NCBI GenBank assembly: GCA_018061965.1
Contig: JAGOTG010000014.1
Coordinates: 1-64,000 of the forward strand
DNA from: Legionellaceae bacterium
GTDB taxonomy: Bacteria; Pseudomonadota; Gammaproteobacteria; Legionellales; Legionellaceae
DNA length: 64,000 nt
Direction: 5' to 3'
The notes beneath the pieces were generated by a model. That model made no database searches. It had not been told where the DNA came from and saw only the letters and a program-made list of their open reading frames with translations. Positions 16,261-25,432 of this stretch are shown piece by piece. Both the position numbers and the translations under genes were made by a program. Position 1 is the first letter of the stretch; the number at the start of each line of letters is the position of its first letter.

Positions 16261-17262
16261 ATGCGCGAACAGACTACCGAAACACCTAAATATAAAATTA
16301 CGTTCATTGGAGATGAGAACACAGGGAAAAGCAGTTTAATACGCCGTTTTACGGATGATTCATTTAATATAAGATACGATGCAACCATAGGTATAGATTT
16401 TCTATCTAAAACCATGTACCTAGAGGATCGGTCTTTAAAGCTCCAAATTTGGGACTGTGCGGGACAAGGACGATATAACGGCTTAATCCCTCCTTATATA
16501 AAAGATTCGGCTGTTGTGTTTATTGTATTTGATGTGACCCAACGACAGTCATATAACTCTTTATCCAAATGGATAAACATGGCACGTACAAGTAATGAAA
16601 GACCTGAGGGCTCGTCCATTATTTTAGTTGCGAACAAAACTGACCTTACAGAAAAACGAGTCATTAGTACTGAAGAGATAACAGATTTTGCGCACAAACA
16701 GAACTTGAGTTTTGTTGAAACCTCTGCGAAAAATTCTAGTAATGTGGCAGCGCTATTTCGTCAATGCACTGACCTATTGCCACTTCCTGCAGCTACGACA
16801 CAAAAAGAACCACCAGTAACACGATTACCTACTAGGGCATCAACCCAAGTTTCTTACCAAGACCTTACAGCACAAATTCAAAAATTAACCGACGATAACC
16901 CTAACAATCAACAGATTAAGGCCATAGCCAACATTTTAAACACTGGATTATCCAAGCCCGATCCTCAAAAGTATTTTGATCGGCTCTTCCTGGCAGATGC
17001 CGAAGGGACACTGAAAGACGAAATCAGCCTTAAATATCAGATTAGGCAATTAGCTTGGACTAACCCATCACTGTGCAATTCTGTCGTGAATTACCTACTC
17101 ACTATTGTGGGTTTGCCATTGGCTTATTGTTTCGGTGTATTGGAGCAAAACAAAAAAACACACGGCCATTCCTGCATGTTTTTTGCATCTGGCGAGAAAC
17201 AACAAGCCATATCGACCTGCAATCAAGTTTTTGACACGGTCAAAGCTAGCTGCCGAGTGTAA
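16261..17262 (+). CDS. Rab6-like small GTPase with C-terminal extension (candidate effector)
   Basis: A 333-residue protein. Residues 10-172 form a complete Rab-type GTPase: P-loop GDENTGKS (17-24), switch-I threonine 42 in ATIGIDFLSKTMYLEDR, WDCAGQ (64-69) with the catalytic Gln69, NKTD (125-128), TSAK (154-157). The segment from 39 to 57 is almost Rab6 itself. The C-terminal 160 residues are not Rab-like; they are helical with a hydrophobic stretch near VVNYLLTIVGLPLAYCFGV. No prenylation motif ends the protein (it ends ASCRV). This points to acquisition from a eukaryote and use inside a host, probably as a type IV effector; delivery is inferred. Confidence 0.9.
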   Translation: MREQTTETPKYKITFIGDENTGKSSLIRRFTDDSFNIRYDATIGIDFLSKTMYLEDRSLKLQIWDCAGQGRYNGLIPPYIKDSAVVFIVFDVTQRQSYNSLSKWINMARTSNERPEGSSIILVANKTDLTEKRVISTEEITDFAHKQNLSFVETSAKNSSNVAALFRQCTDLLPLPAATTQKEPPVTRLPTRASTQVSYQDLTAQIQKLTDDNPNNQQIKAIANILNTGLSKPDPQKYFDRLFLADAEGTLKDEISLKYQIRQLAWTNPSLCNSVVNYLLTIVGLPLAYCFGVLEQNKKTHGHSCMFFASGEKQQAISTCNQVFDTVKASCRV

Positions 17263-17292
17263 ACGTCCTCTTGCTCTCTTCTCTCTTAAGGA

Positions 17293-17323
17293 TTTTCCTT
17301 CGCCCCTCAGGGGCGAAGGAAAA
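17293..17323. terminator. Perfect hairpin after the Rab-like gene
   Basis: Fourteen-base arms (TTTTCCTTCGCCCC and its complement) around a TCA loop, 31 bases after the stop. It is symmetrical and could terminate minus-strand transcription (it ends in a T-run on that strand), or it may be an inserted repeat. Confidence 0.5.
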
Positions 17324-17395
17324 AAGCAAATTAAGTCGGTTGCCCGTTCCATTCCTCCTGCAGCCCTGACTTTTTGATTCTCTAGGACCTCCATA

Positions 17396-17558
17396 TATAC
17401 CTTCCACGGATGAGTTTTAGGATTTAATGCTATTGCTTTTTCCGTTTAGGCTACGTTTAAAAACTCGCAATAGAGTAGACTATTCCTCGCTTTTAAACGT
17501 AGCCTAAACAAAAAAATAAAGTCGCCTAAAATCCTAAAACTCATCCGTGAAAGGTATA
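17396..17558 (+). mobile_element. 163-bp palindromic element, copy 1 (MITE-like)
   Basis: Begins TATACCTTCCACGGATGAG and ends with the complement CTCATCCGTGAAAGGTATA. A second pair of inner arms, GTTTAGGCTACGTTTAAAA and its complement, surrounds a central CTCGCAATAGAGTAGAC. It encodes nothing. Copies 2 (19301-19461, opposite orientation) and 3 (42710-42872) are nearly identical. The flanking TA is consistent with a TA target site as used by IS630/Tc1-type transposases. Confidence 0.85.
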
Positions 17559-17601
17559 CTATAAAATAACCCCTTTCTCTCTTTAAGACCCAAACTTCAC
17601 A

Positions 17602-19245
17602 ATGTTAGCCTTCACCCACTTTTTAACCCTCAGGAAAGTCTCCCCACCCATTCATGCAGACGAAATCGTCATTTGGTTACCTGAATGGCTTCAGTCTCTT
17701 CAAGGAACACTCGAAAAACTGCATATAAAAAACTTAATTTCTTCAAGGGTTTTTACGATCACTTCGCAGACATTGCGTGACTGGCAAGATAACCCGACTC
17801 ATTACATCAAACAGCATAGCACGCCTGAAAGCCTTGACGCTCTTTATCAAGAAATGCTCTTTTTTATTAAAAATGATATCGTCTTTACGCAAAGAAAATT
17901 ACCCATCGTAGGGGGGTATCCTTTCTCCTCGTCATTTTCTGGCGTAAAACTCGAAGTAAGGCTTGTGTTGCAAGATGAAAAAGGTGTCGTTCAACTGATA
18001 CAAACCAATCAAACACAAAGTGCGGTTGGAGGGGAAACAAGACGCGCACAACTAGCGCAAAGCATTAAAACACGTATAGGAGAAATTGCCTGGATTAAAG
18101 AAAGTATGGCTCATTTTGGTTTCTCGCTGACCGATCTACCCTTGGGTAAACCGCATGCTGAGCTTGTTTGGTGTGTTGAACACTCTGAGGCATTATTGGA
18201 CTACCTTAAGGCTGACGCTCATTTTTCCAACCTTCCTACATTAAACGACGAATTTCCCTATGAGCAGCTAATTCAAACACCAAGATTAGAGATCATAACG
18301 AGTAGCTCATGCTGTGAACAGTGTCGTATGCTTTTTGCAGGATTAAGATGGACACTCGAAAAGCGGAACATTCATTTACCTATCGTACTCTATGCCGACT
18401 CTCCTTATAATGACTCGCCGAAGTACCATGAAATGCAAGGCTCTGTCTATGTCATTCAATCATCAGGGCGTTACTTTAATACGCAAGTGCAATGCAATGT
18501 TCCCAAATGCACTTATCCTACCCAGGAAAAACTCCCAGTAGAAAAGCGTGTACATGCAAAACTGAGCTCCAAAGAAGAAGTGGACTATCTCTGTTTACTC
18601 TATATGGGCGGACTAACATTAATGGATATACTTGCTTACGGCTTACCCGAAGACACCTCTAAGGAGCCGTCGATCAATCCCTTCACCTATATAGCACCTG
18701 ATACGCTTATCCTATTTGCGGCAGCGCACTTACCTCTTCGCTTAGACGTATCTCCAGAACTATCAGAAGCGATAGGCTATTTGGCTAGTACGCTTGAACA
18801 GATTGACATGAAACTTTTAATCGATTGGCGTCAAACCTTTATTGATCAATTACACTGGTTACTCATCTCCCAGCGCGATCCGAAATTTAGAGAACATGCC
18901 CGAAGAAGCATCTGGGCAACAAATGCTAGTTTTCTGATAAACAATCATGTGCATGGAGAAACCGATGCACATCGATTTTACGAGTGTTTTAGCTTGCTTT
19001 GGAAATCCATCAAAGATCTAAATAAAAAATATACGATTATGTTGAAATATTATACGTCCAATAATCATGAAGGAATGCCGCTAGGCTGTATGGTAGGCCC
19101 CCTTTCTGAAACTATGAAAATTCGTGTATTCAGTCGACAGGCAGATCACCTCAAGAAGGTTGGCCTATATAAAACCGAACGCCCCACCCCCCCAAAACCT
19201 CCGAAAAAACAAAAAACTCAGATAAAAGAGAGAGTTAAATTATGA
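17602..19245 (+). CDS. Deaminase-motif protein of unknown function
   Basis: A 547-residue protein. Residues 185-187 read HAE (in GKPHAELVW) and 238-241 read CEQC (in SSSCCEQCRMLFAG), the two zinc-binding motifs of the cytidine-deaminase fold, with Glu187 as proton shuttle and 50 residues between motifs. The surrounding strand/helix pattern fits (LEIITSS before the cysteines, HLPIVLYAD after). This suggests a nucleotide- or nucleic-acid deaminase of a divergent, toxin/effector-like group. The N-terminal 170 and C-terminal 250 residues match nothing known to me. The tail is Pro/Lys-rich. The gene lies between two inverted copies of a palindromic element. Confidence 0.65.
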   Translation: MLAFTHFLTLRKVSPPIHADEIVIWLPEWLQSLQGTLEKLHIKNLISSRVFTITSQTLRDWQDNPTHYIKQHSTPESLDALYQEMLFFIKNDIVFTQRKLPIVGGYPFSSSFSGVKLEVRLVLQDEKGVVQLIQTNQTQSAVGGETRRAQLAQSIKTRIGEIAWIKESMAHFGFSLTDLPLGKPHAELVWCVEHSEALLDYLKADAHFSNLPTLNDEFPYEQLIQTPRLEIITSSSCCEQCRMLFAGLRWTLEKRNIHLPIVLYADSPYNDSPKYHEMQGSVYVIQSSGRYFNTQVQCNVPKCTYPTQEKLPVEKRVHAKLSSKEEVDYLCLLYMGGLTLMDILAYGLPEDTSKEPSINPFTYIAPDTLILFAAAHLPLRLDVSPELSEAIGYLASTLEQIDMKLLIDWRQTFIDQLHWLLISQRDPKFREHARRSIWATNASFLINNHVHGETDAHRFYECFSLLWKSIKDLNKKYTIMLKYYTSNNHEGMPLGCMVGPLSETMKIRVFSRQADHLKKVGLYKTERPTPPKPPKKQKTQIKERVKL

Positions 19246-19300
19246 AGTTCTGGATTGATGGGGAGGCCTGCCCAAAAGCCATCTAAGGGTTAATTCTATA

Positions 19301-19461
19301 TATACCTTTCACGGATGAGTTTTAGGATTTTAGGCGACTTGATTTTTTTGTTTAGGCTACGTTTAAAAGCGAGGAGTAGTCTACTCTATTGCGAGTTTTT
19401 AAACGTAGTCTAAACGTAAAAAGCAATAGCATTAAATCCTAAAACTCATCCTCGGAAGGTA
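19301..19461 (-). mobile_element. 163-bp palindromic element family, copy 2
   Basis: Same element as 17396-17558 but inverted: the central segment reads GAGGAGTAGTCTACTC. Ends are TATACCTTTCACGGATGAG and a slightly degenerate right end (CTCATCCTCGGAAGGTA). With copy 1 it encloses the deaminase-motif gene. Confidence 0.85.
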
Positions 19462-19629
19462 GATACTATCTCAGACCTTGAACGAAACTTCTCTAATATT
19501 GCGCAAGAATTTAGTGCATAACTAGCACAGATATTTTCTGCGATTCCGACCTCAGTCACAAGCCAGTGTAATTCTTGAATCCTAACCAGCATTCATGCTA
19601 TTGTTCTCGTTTTGCAATGCTGAATCATT

Positions 19630-22212
19630 ATGCGACAAATTGTCACCAAATTTGGAGGAACTTCGGTCTCCTCACGAGAAACCTGGAATCATATTCTTGC
19701 TATCACGCAAAAACACCTTGCGGCTGGGCTACAACCCGTCGTGGTGTGTTCCGCGCGCGCACAGGCTTCTAATCAATTAGAGAACATGGTTGAAGCGGCG
19801 CTTCTGAACCAACAACACAGCTTACAAACCCAATTTGTGGATGCCATGTTGGATTTGGCCCGTGAGCTTGAGGTTGATCCCCAAGTCATTCAAGCGGATA
19901 TTCAACAATTAGAGCAATGGCTGACCGGGATTGCCCTACTACACGAAGCGCCGGCAAAAACCCATGCGCAAATTTTGAGTTTGGGCGAATTAATGATGAC
20001 TCGCTTGGGGCATGCTTTTTTAAACCAACATGGGTTGAACTGCTTATGGTTTGATGCACGCGAGGCTTTGACTGCCATCACGATGCCCGGAGATGATACA
20101 CAACGCTACTGCTCCGCACGTGTCGAGGCAGAACCCAATCCCGCGTTGGCCAATCAATTAAAAGACAGCGGTGCTCAAGTCGTTATTACGCAAGGATTTA
20201 TTGCCGCTAATGCCCAAGGGGAAACGGTTCTCTTAGGACGTGGGGGCTCAGATACTTCTGCAGCGTTGTTAGCCGCCATTTTGGGTGCGACGGTCTGTGA
20301 AATTTGGACGGATGTCGCAGGCATTTATACTGCTAACCCACATCAACTACCTCATGCCCGTCTCTTAAAAACGCTGAATTATGAAGAAGCACAAGAAATT
20401 GCTTCCATGGGCGCCAAAGTCTTACATCCTTTGAGTATTCCTCCCGTACGCAAAGCCAATATTCCAATGTATGTAAAGTATACCTGTATGCCAGAACATT
20501 CTGGGACGCATATTTTTACTAAAAGCGATGATGATGCGCCCCCCATCAAATCCATTCAGGTCAAACACAGCATCACACTCATTTCTATTGATACCGTCAG
20601 CATGTGGCAGCAGGTCGGCTTTCTTGCGGATATCTTTGGCGCATTCAAACGTCATCAATTTTCTGTCGACCTTATAGCGACTTCAGAATCCAATGTGACC
20701 TTATCTTTGGATAGTCATGGCAAACCCCAAACGCATCGTGCCAAACTAGATGCGCTGATAGAAGATTTGAATCAATTCGGGCGCGCTCGGATTATTGAGC
20801 CTTGCTCTGCCATCAGCTTGGTGGGGCATCATATTCGCCGCGTTTTACCGCAATTAGGATCAGCATTTGAAGTGTTTGATGATCAACAAGTGCATTTGAT
20901 TTCTCTCGCATCCAATGATTTAAATTTAACATTTGTGGTAGATGAATCCAAAGCTGAAAAACTCTGTCAAAAATTGCATGTGTTGTTGATCGAATCTAAT
21001 CCACAAAGTTTCTATTATTCCAAAAGCTGGCATGAAGAATTTGGGCATCCAGAGCCCAAGCTCATTTCCTGGTGGGAAACAGAACGAGAAGGTTTGTTGG
21101 CTTTGGCTGCAACGCAATCTCCTTGTTATGTCTATGATAAAAAAACGTTGATCCAACAAGCAGATGCTTTATTGGCAATCCAATCCATTTCTACCTTTTT
21201 CTATTCCCTCAAAGCCAATCCCCACCCTGTGGTGTTAGAAACTTTGGCAGCCAAAGGAATAGGTTTTGAATGCGTGTCACCCCAGGAATTGGCTTTGGTA
21301 CTGCAAACTTGTCCTGATATCGACCGTCATAAGATTCTCTTTACGCCTAATTTTGCATCCAAAGCCGAATATCAAGACGCGTTGACTACTGGCTGCTATG
21401 TCACCATTGATAGTTTGTATCCTTTGGAACATTGGCCTGAAATTTTTGCGGGGCATCCCCTATTTTTGCGGATAGATTCTGGCACAGGGGCTGGCCATCA
21501 TAAATTTGTGTGTACGGGTGGCAATGAATCTAAATTCGGTATCGCGCCCAATAATATTGAGCGCGCAGCAGAACTGATCAAACAACATCAACTAAATGTA
21601 GTGGGCCTGCATACCCATTCGGGTAGTGGTATTTTATCTGTCGAATTATGGCAAGACACCGCCACCATGTTGATTGATCAAATTAAACGTTTCCCGAATG
21701 TACGCTTTATTAATTTGGGCGGGGGCCTCGGCATTACTGAAAAACCCGGTCAACAACCTCTTAATCTGGCTGAATTAGACCAAAGATTACAGCACGTCAA
21801 AACAACTCATCCCAAAATAGAATTGTGGTTAGAACCAGGACGTTATTTTGTGGCTGAAAGTGGCGTGTTAATGGCCAAGGTAACGCAATGCAAAGAAAAA
21901 GGCAAAGTGCGCTTTGTCGGGATTGAAACAGGGATGAACTCACTGATCCGACCCATGCTATATGGCGCGTATCACCCTATTGTTAATTTAACCCGCCTCA
22001 ACGAACCCAATACAGGTTTTGCGCATATCGTAGGCCCTATTTGCGAATCAGGGGATACCTTAGGCTACGATCGGATTTTACCCGACACGTTTGAATCAGA
22101 TGTGATCCTCATTGCTAATGCAGGTGCCTACGGACATTGTATGAGCTCTTCTTATAATTTGAGAACCGCAGCGCAAGAACTCATTTGGCCTGCTGATGAT
22201 CATGCTTCATGA
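19630..22212 (+). CDS. lysAC: Bifunctional aspartate kinase / diaminopimelate decarboxylase
   Basis: An 860-residue fusion of the first and last enzymes of lysine synthesis. Residues 1-300 are aspartate kinase (KFGGTSVSS at 7-15, GRGGSDTSAALLAA, VLHPLSI), followed by ACT-type regulatory sequence to about 460. Residues 490-860 are PLP-dependent meso-diaminopimelate decarboxylase with Lys528 in FFYSLKANPHP, HTHSGSGI, GGGLGITE, EPGRYFVAESG and CESGDTLG. The same fusion is known in Xanthomonadaceae and some Legionellales. The fusion implies joint control of flux between peptidoglycan diaminopimelate and lysine. It overlaps the next gene by 17 bases. Confidence 0.95.
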   Translation: MRQIVTKFGGTSVSSRETWNHILAITQKHLAAGLQPVVVCSARAQASNQLENMVEAALLNQQHSLQTQFVDAMLDLARELEVDPQVIQADIQQLEQWLTGIALLHEAPAKTHAQILSLGELMMTRLGHAFLNQHGLNCLWFDAREALTAITMPGDDTQRYCSARVEAEPNPALANQLKDSGAQVVITQGFIAANAQGETVLLGRGGSDTSAALLAAILGATVCEIWTDVAGIYTANPHQLPHARLLKTLNYEEAQEIASMGAKVLHPLSIPPVRKANIPMYVKYTCMPEHSGTHIFTKSDDDAPPIKSIQVKHSITLISIDTVSMWQQVGFLADIFGAFKRHQFSVDLIATSESNVTLSLDSHGKPQTHRAKLDALIEDLNQFGRARIIEPCSAISLVGHHIRRVLPQLGSAFEVFDDQQVHLISLASNDLNLTFVVDESKAEKLCQKLHVLLIESNPQSFYYSKSWHEEFGHPEPKLISWWETEREGLLALAATQSPCYVYDKKTLIQQADALLAIQSISTFFYSLKANPHPVVLETLAAKGIGFECVSPQELALVLQTCPDIDRHKILFTPNFASKAEYQDALTTGCYVTIDSLYPLEHWPEIFAGHPLFLRIDSGTGAGHHKFVCTGGNESKFGIAPNNIERAAELIKQHQLNVVGLHTHSGSGILSVELWQDTATMLIDQIKRFPNVRFINLGGGLGITEKPGQQPLNLAELDQRLQHVKTTHPKIELWLEPGRYFVAESGVLMAKVTQCKEKGKVRFVGIETGMNSLIRPMLYGAYHPIVNLTRLNEPNTGFAHIVGPICESGDTLGYDRILPDTFESDVILIANAGAYGHCMSSSYNLRTAAQELIWPADDHAS

Positions 22213-25200
22213 TCACCAGCAGCGGAATGTAGCCACCGATCCCAGTCACTCTTATATTGTTGAAGCCCCAGCAGGATCGGGTAAGACAGAAATCTTAACG
22301 CAACGGTTTTTACGTCTTTTGCAACAAGTCCAAGCACCTGAACAAATTATTGCGCTGACGTTTACCCGCAAAGCCGCCAATGAAATGCGAGAACGGATTT
22401 TGTCTGCATTACGCCAGGTTGCAGCAGGCACTGCACCGACATCGGCCCACCAAACAGTGACCTTTCAATATGCCCAACAAGCCTTGGAGCAGGATCAAGC
22501 CCTAGGTTGGCATTTGCTCCAAAACGGCAATCGCCTCCGGATCATGACCATTGACGCGCTCTGTCAAATGTTGGCACATGCTATCCCCTTACATAGCAAT
22601 CATTATGCTCAGATCGCTACACAACCGCAGGTTATATACTATCAAGCGGCACGGAATTATGTGCAAATGGCCTGTCAAAGTTCGGATCACCAAGCCGATC
22701 TGAAAACTTTGTTACAACATTTAGATAATCGTCAAGATTTATTAATCGCCTTATTTGCCAAAGTTTTGGCCCAACGTGACCAATGGCTTTCACCCTTATT
22801 TCACGCGCGCAATCAAACGAAGCAAGATTTTGAACAAGCTTTAGCCTGGATTGAGCAACATGAATTAGCACGTTTTTGCCAAATATTGCCTCCTGAACTG
22901 CAACATGAATTGTTTGCATTAATCAAAGATTTGGTGGTTCATGGTGGTTTGGACAATCCCGCATTACGCGTACTCGAAGACTGGCACAGCTTTAGCCAGA
23001 TTACCGCCGAGCAAGCCTCTGTGTTAACCCGTATTTTGTTGACCTCAGCGCAAACTTTACGCAAAAGTTTCGATCATCATATTGGATTAAAGCGCGATCG
23101 CTGCGCAGATCCGATGTACAGTCAACTTAAAACGGCATCCAAACATTTGTTTGAAACACTCGATCATATACCCGAATTTGCTGCAGCACTCATCCAGATA
23201 GGCCATCTCCCCAAACCAGAATTTGCCGAGCAACAATGGGCCGTATTACAAGCTCTTTTCCAAATACTGCCTTTATTAGTGGCGCATCTAACCCTAGCAT
23301 TTCAAGAGCAGGGAGCGATTGATTTTACCGGGATTGCGCATCAAGCCAAACTCGCTTTGGGTCACAGCGATACACCCAGTGATTTGGCTTTATACCTAGA
23401 CCATCAGATCCAACATCTCCTCATTGATGAGTTTCAAGATACCTCTTTGCAACAGTTTGAGCTGATTACTCAACTCGTTCAAGGTTGGGAACCACAAGAT
23501 GGGCGCACGCTGTTCATTGTGGGTGATCCGATGCAATCCATCTATCGATTTCGCGCTGCAGAAGTGGGTTTGTTTTTACGGGCAAAAACCCAGGGCATTG
23601 GACCCGTGCCTCTGCAACCTTTACAACTTTCTGCCAATTTCCGCTCTTCCGCCACCATTGTCGACTGGGTCAATCATCAATTTACCACCATTTTTCCCGC
23701 GCACGATGATATTGAAACAGGCGCAGTTTCATTTCATCCCGCAACACCCGTGGTGACACAACCTATCACGAGCTTCGTGCAAGCACAGCTGTTTTCCGAT
23801 CCTAGTGGGGAAGCAGAGGCTGTTATCACCATTTTGCAAGAGGAATTACAGGCTTATCCAGCTAGCAGCATTGCCATTTTGGTTCGTTCGCGGGCACAAT
23901 TACGGACTATTGTCACTTTATTACGGCAAAAACAGATCCCTTTTCAGGGCGTGGACATTGATTTATTAGCGCAATTACCCCATTTGCGGGATATATGGTC
24001 ATTGACCCAAGCTTTTCTCATGCCCGCCAACCGTTTGGCGTGGTTGGCATTTTTACGCAGTCCTTGGGTCGGCTTATCCTTATCCGATCTGCTCGCGATT
24101 GCTTCCTATGCCAAATCCATCTATCAGTCTTTGGCACATAGCCAAACTATCCCCGATCTCAGCGCAGAGGGTCGAATACGTGCGCAATATATTTACCAAA
24201 TTTTTCAAGCAGCTTATTTACATCGTCAACAGATCTCATTGCATGACATGCTAGCCAATATTTTAAATCAATTGCACATAGAAGCTATTTTAAGCCCTGC
24301 CGAACAAGAAGATTTGGAACAATATTGGGCCTTGCTTAGTCAGTTCACCGTCGACGAACAAATCGTGGATTATCCATTATTTCAAGAACAGCTCAATCGC
24401 TTATATTCACAAAAATCGACGCAAGCCCGTCTTCATATCATGACTATTCACAAATCCAAGGGTTTGGAATTTGATTGTGTCCTCTTACCTGGCTTAGGCA
24501 ATCAGCCTCGACAATCAGACCGCGGATTGATGCGTTGGTTGAAATTACCTCGCGAGCAATATGAGGATTTATTTTTAATTTCTCCCATCAAAGCGGTCGC
24601 TGATGAAGAATGTCGCGTGTACAATTATTTGGAACATTTGGATGCACAAAAATCCTATTATGAGTCGCAACGCTTGCTCTATGTTGCCGTCACGCGCACC
24701 AAACATCGTTTGTATCTGCTCGATAATCATACCACGATTCGGAAAAAGAGTTTTCGCCATATGCTCACAAAACAGCCTTTTAGCGATGCGAATCCCTCAC
24801 TTTCTGAAAATCCATGCGCACCCTCTGCCCTGCCTAGTTTACAGCGCTTGCCATTGGCCTATTATCAAAACCCACCGAATCTCACACCGTCATCCGGCCG
24901 CAAAGATAATGAAATATCTATGCTGACGCCCGCGCTACCGCGGTTAATTGGAATTGTTACCCACACCTTGCTGCAATGGATCTGTACCTATCATCCCAGC
25001 ACCCATACCGATATTCCTTGGGGCTTAGCCCAACAACAGTTGAGAGGCATGGGGTTTGCGGATCAAGAACTCTCAGCAGCACTAGCCCAAATTCAAAACC
25101 AAGTTCAAGCTTTTTTCCAAGATGATCGCGGTCAATGGATAGCGAAATTTCGCAGTGATGAGCAAAATGAATACTCAGTCTTATCCGCTCAGAACTCAGC

Positions 25201-25432
25201 AACCTACATCATTGATCGGACATTTTCTGAGCAGAATCTGCGTTGGATCATTGATTTCAAAACCGGACAGTCAGAACCGTTGGCTCAAACCAAGCATCGT
25301 ACACAATTAGATCATTACGCAGAACTATTTCAAACCACCACAAGTCTTCCCATTCGCTGCGGATTATATTATCTTAGTAATCTGCAATGGATTGAGTGGG
25401 AGCCGTTAATATGCACAACACCATGTACTTAG
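22196..25432 (+). CDS. addA: AddA-like UvrD/RecB helicase with C-terminal nuclease
   Basis: A 1078-residue superfamily-1A helicase. Walker A is APAGSGKTE (24-32); further motifs are ALTFTRKAANEMRERI (Ia), LLIDEFQDTSLQQF (II), GDPMQSIYRFRAAEV (III), LSANFRSS (IV), IMTIHKSKGLEFDCVLLPGL (V) and LLYVAVTRTKHRLYLL (VI). Near the C-terminus WIIDFKTG (1017-1024) supplies the PD-(D/E)XK nuclease core. This is the layout of AddA, which resects double-strand breaks together with AddB. No addB lies next to it: upstream is lysAC, with an overlapping start. Confidence 0.85.
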   Translation: MIMLHDHQQRNVATDPSHSYIVEAPAGSGKTEILTQRFLRLLQQVQAPEQIIALTFTRKAANEMRERILSALRQVAAGTAPTSAHQTVTFQYAQQALEQDQALGWHLLQNGNRLRIMTIDALCQMLAHAIPLHSNHYAQIATQPQVIYYQAARNYVQMACQSSDHQADLKTLLQHLDNRQDLLIALFAKVLAQRDQWLSPLFHARNQTKQDFEQALAWIEQHELARFCQILPPELQHELFALIKDLVVHGGLDNPALRVLEDWHSFSQITAEQASVLTRILLTSAQTLRKSFDHHIGLKRDRCADPMYSQLKTASKHLFETLDHIPEFAAALIQIGHLPKPEFAEQQWAVLQALFQILPLLVAHLTLAFQEQGAIDFTGIAHQAKLALGHSDTPSDLALYLDHQIQHLLIDEFQDTSLQQFELITQLVQGWEPQDGRTLFIVGDPMQSIYRFRAAEVGLFLRAKTQGIGPVPLQPLQLSANFRSSATIVDWVNHQFTTIFPAHDDIETGAVSFHPATPVVTQPITSFVQAQLFSDPSGEAEAVITILQEELQAYPASSIAILVRSRAQLRTIVTLLRQKQIPFQGVDIDLLAQLPHLRDIWSLTQAFLMPANRLAWLAFLRSPWVGLSLSDLLAIASYAKSIYQSLAHSQTIPDLSAEGRIRAQYIYQIFQAAYLHRQQISLHDMLANILNQLHIEAILSPAEQEDLEQYWALLSQFTVDEQIVDYPLFQEQLNRLYSQKSTQARLHIMTIHKSKGLEFDCVLLPGLGNQPRQSDRGLMRWLKLPREQYEDLFLISPIKAVADEECRVYNYLEHLDAQKSYYESQRLLYVAVTRTKHRLYLLDNHTTIRKKSFRHMLTKQPFSDANPSLSENPCAPSALPSLQRLPLAYYQNPPNLTPSSGRKDNEISMLTPALPRLIGIVTHTLLQWICTYHPSTHTDIPWGLAQQQLRGMGFADQELSAALAQIQNQVQAFFQDDRGQWIAKFRSDEQNEYSVLSAQNSATYIIDRTFSEQNLRWIIDFKTGQSEPLAQTKHRTQLDHYAELFQTTTSLPIRCGLYYLSNLQWIEWEPLICTTPCT

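Noticed and set aside
17095-17394. ORFs on both strands over the Rab gene end and following hairpin
   Set aside because: They are created by the hairpin and antisense reading; the Rab-like frame accounts for the region to 17262.
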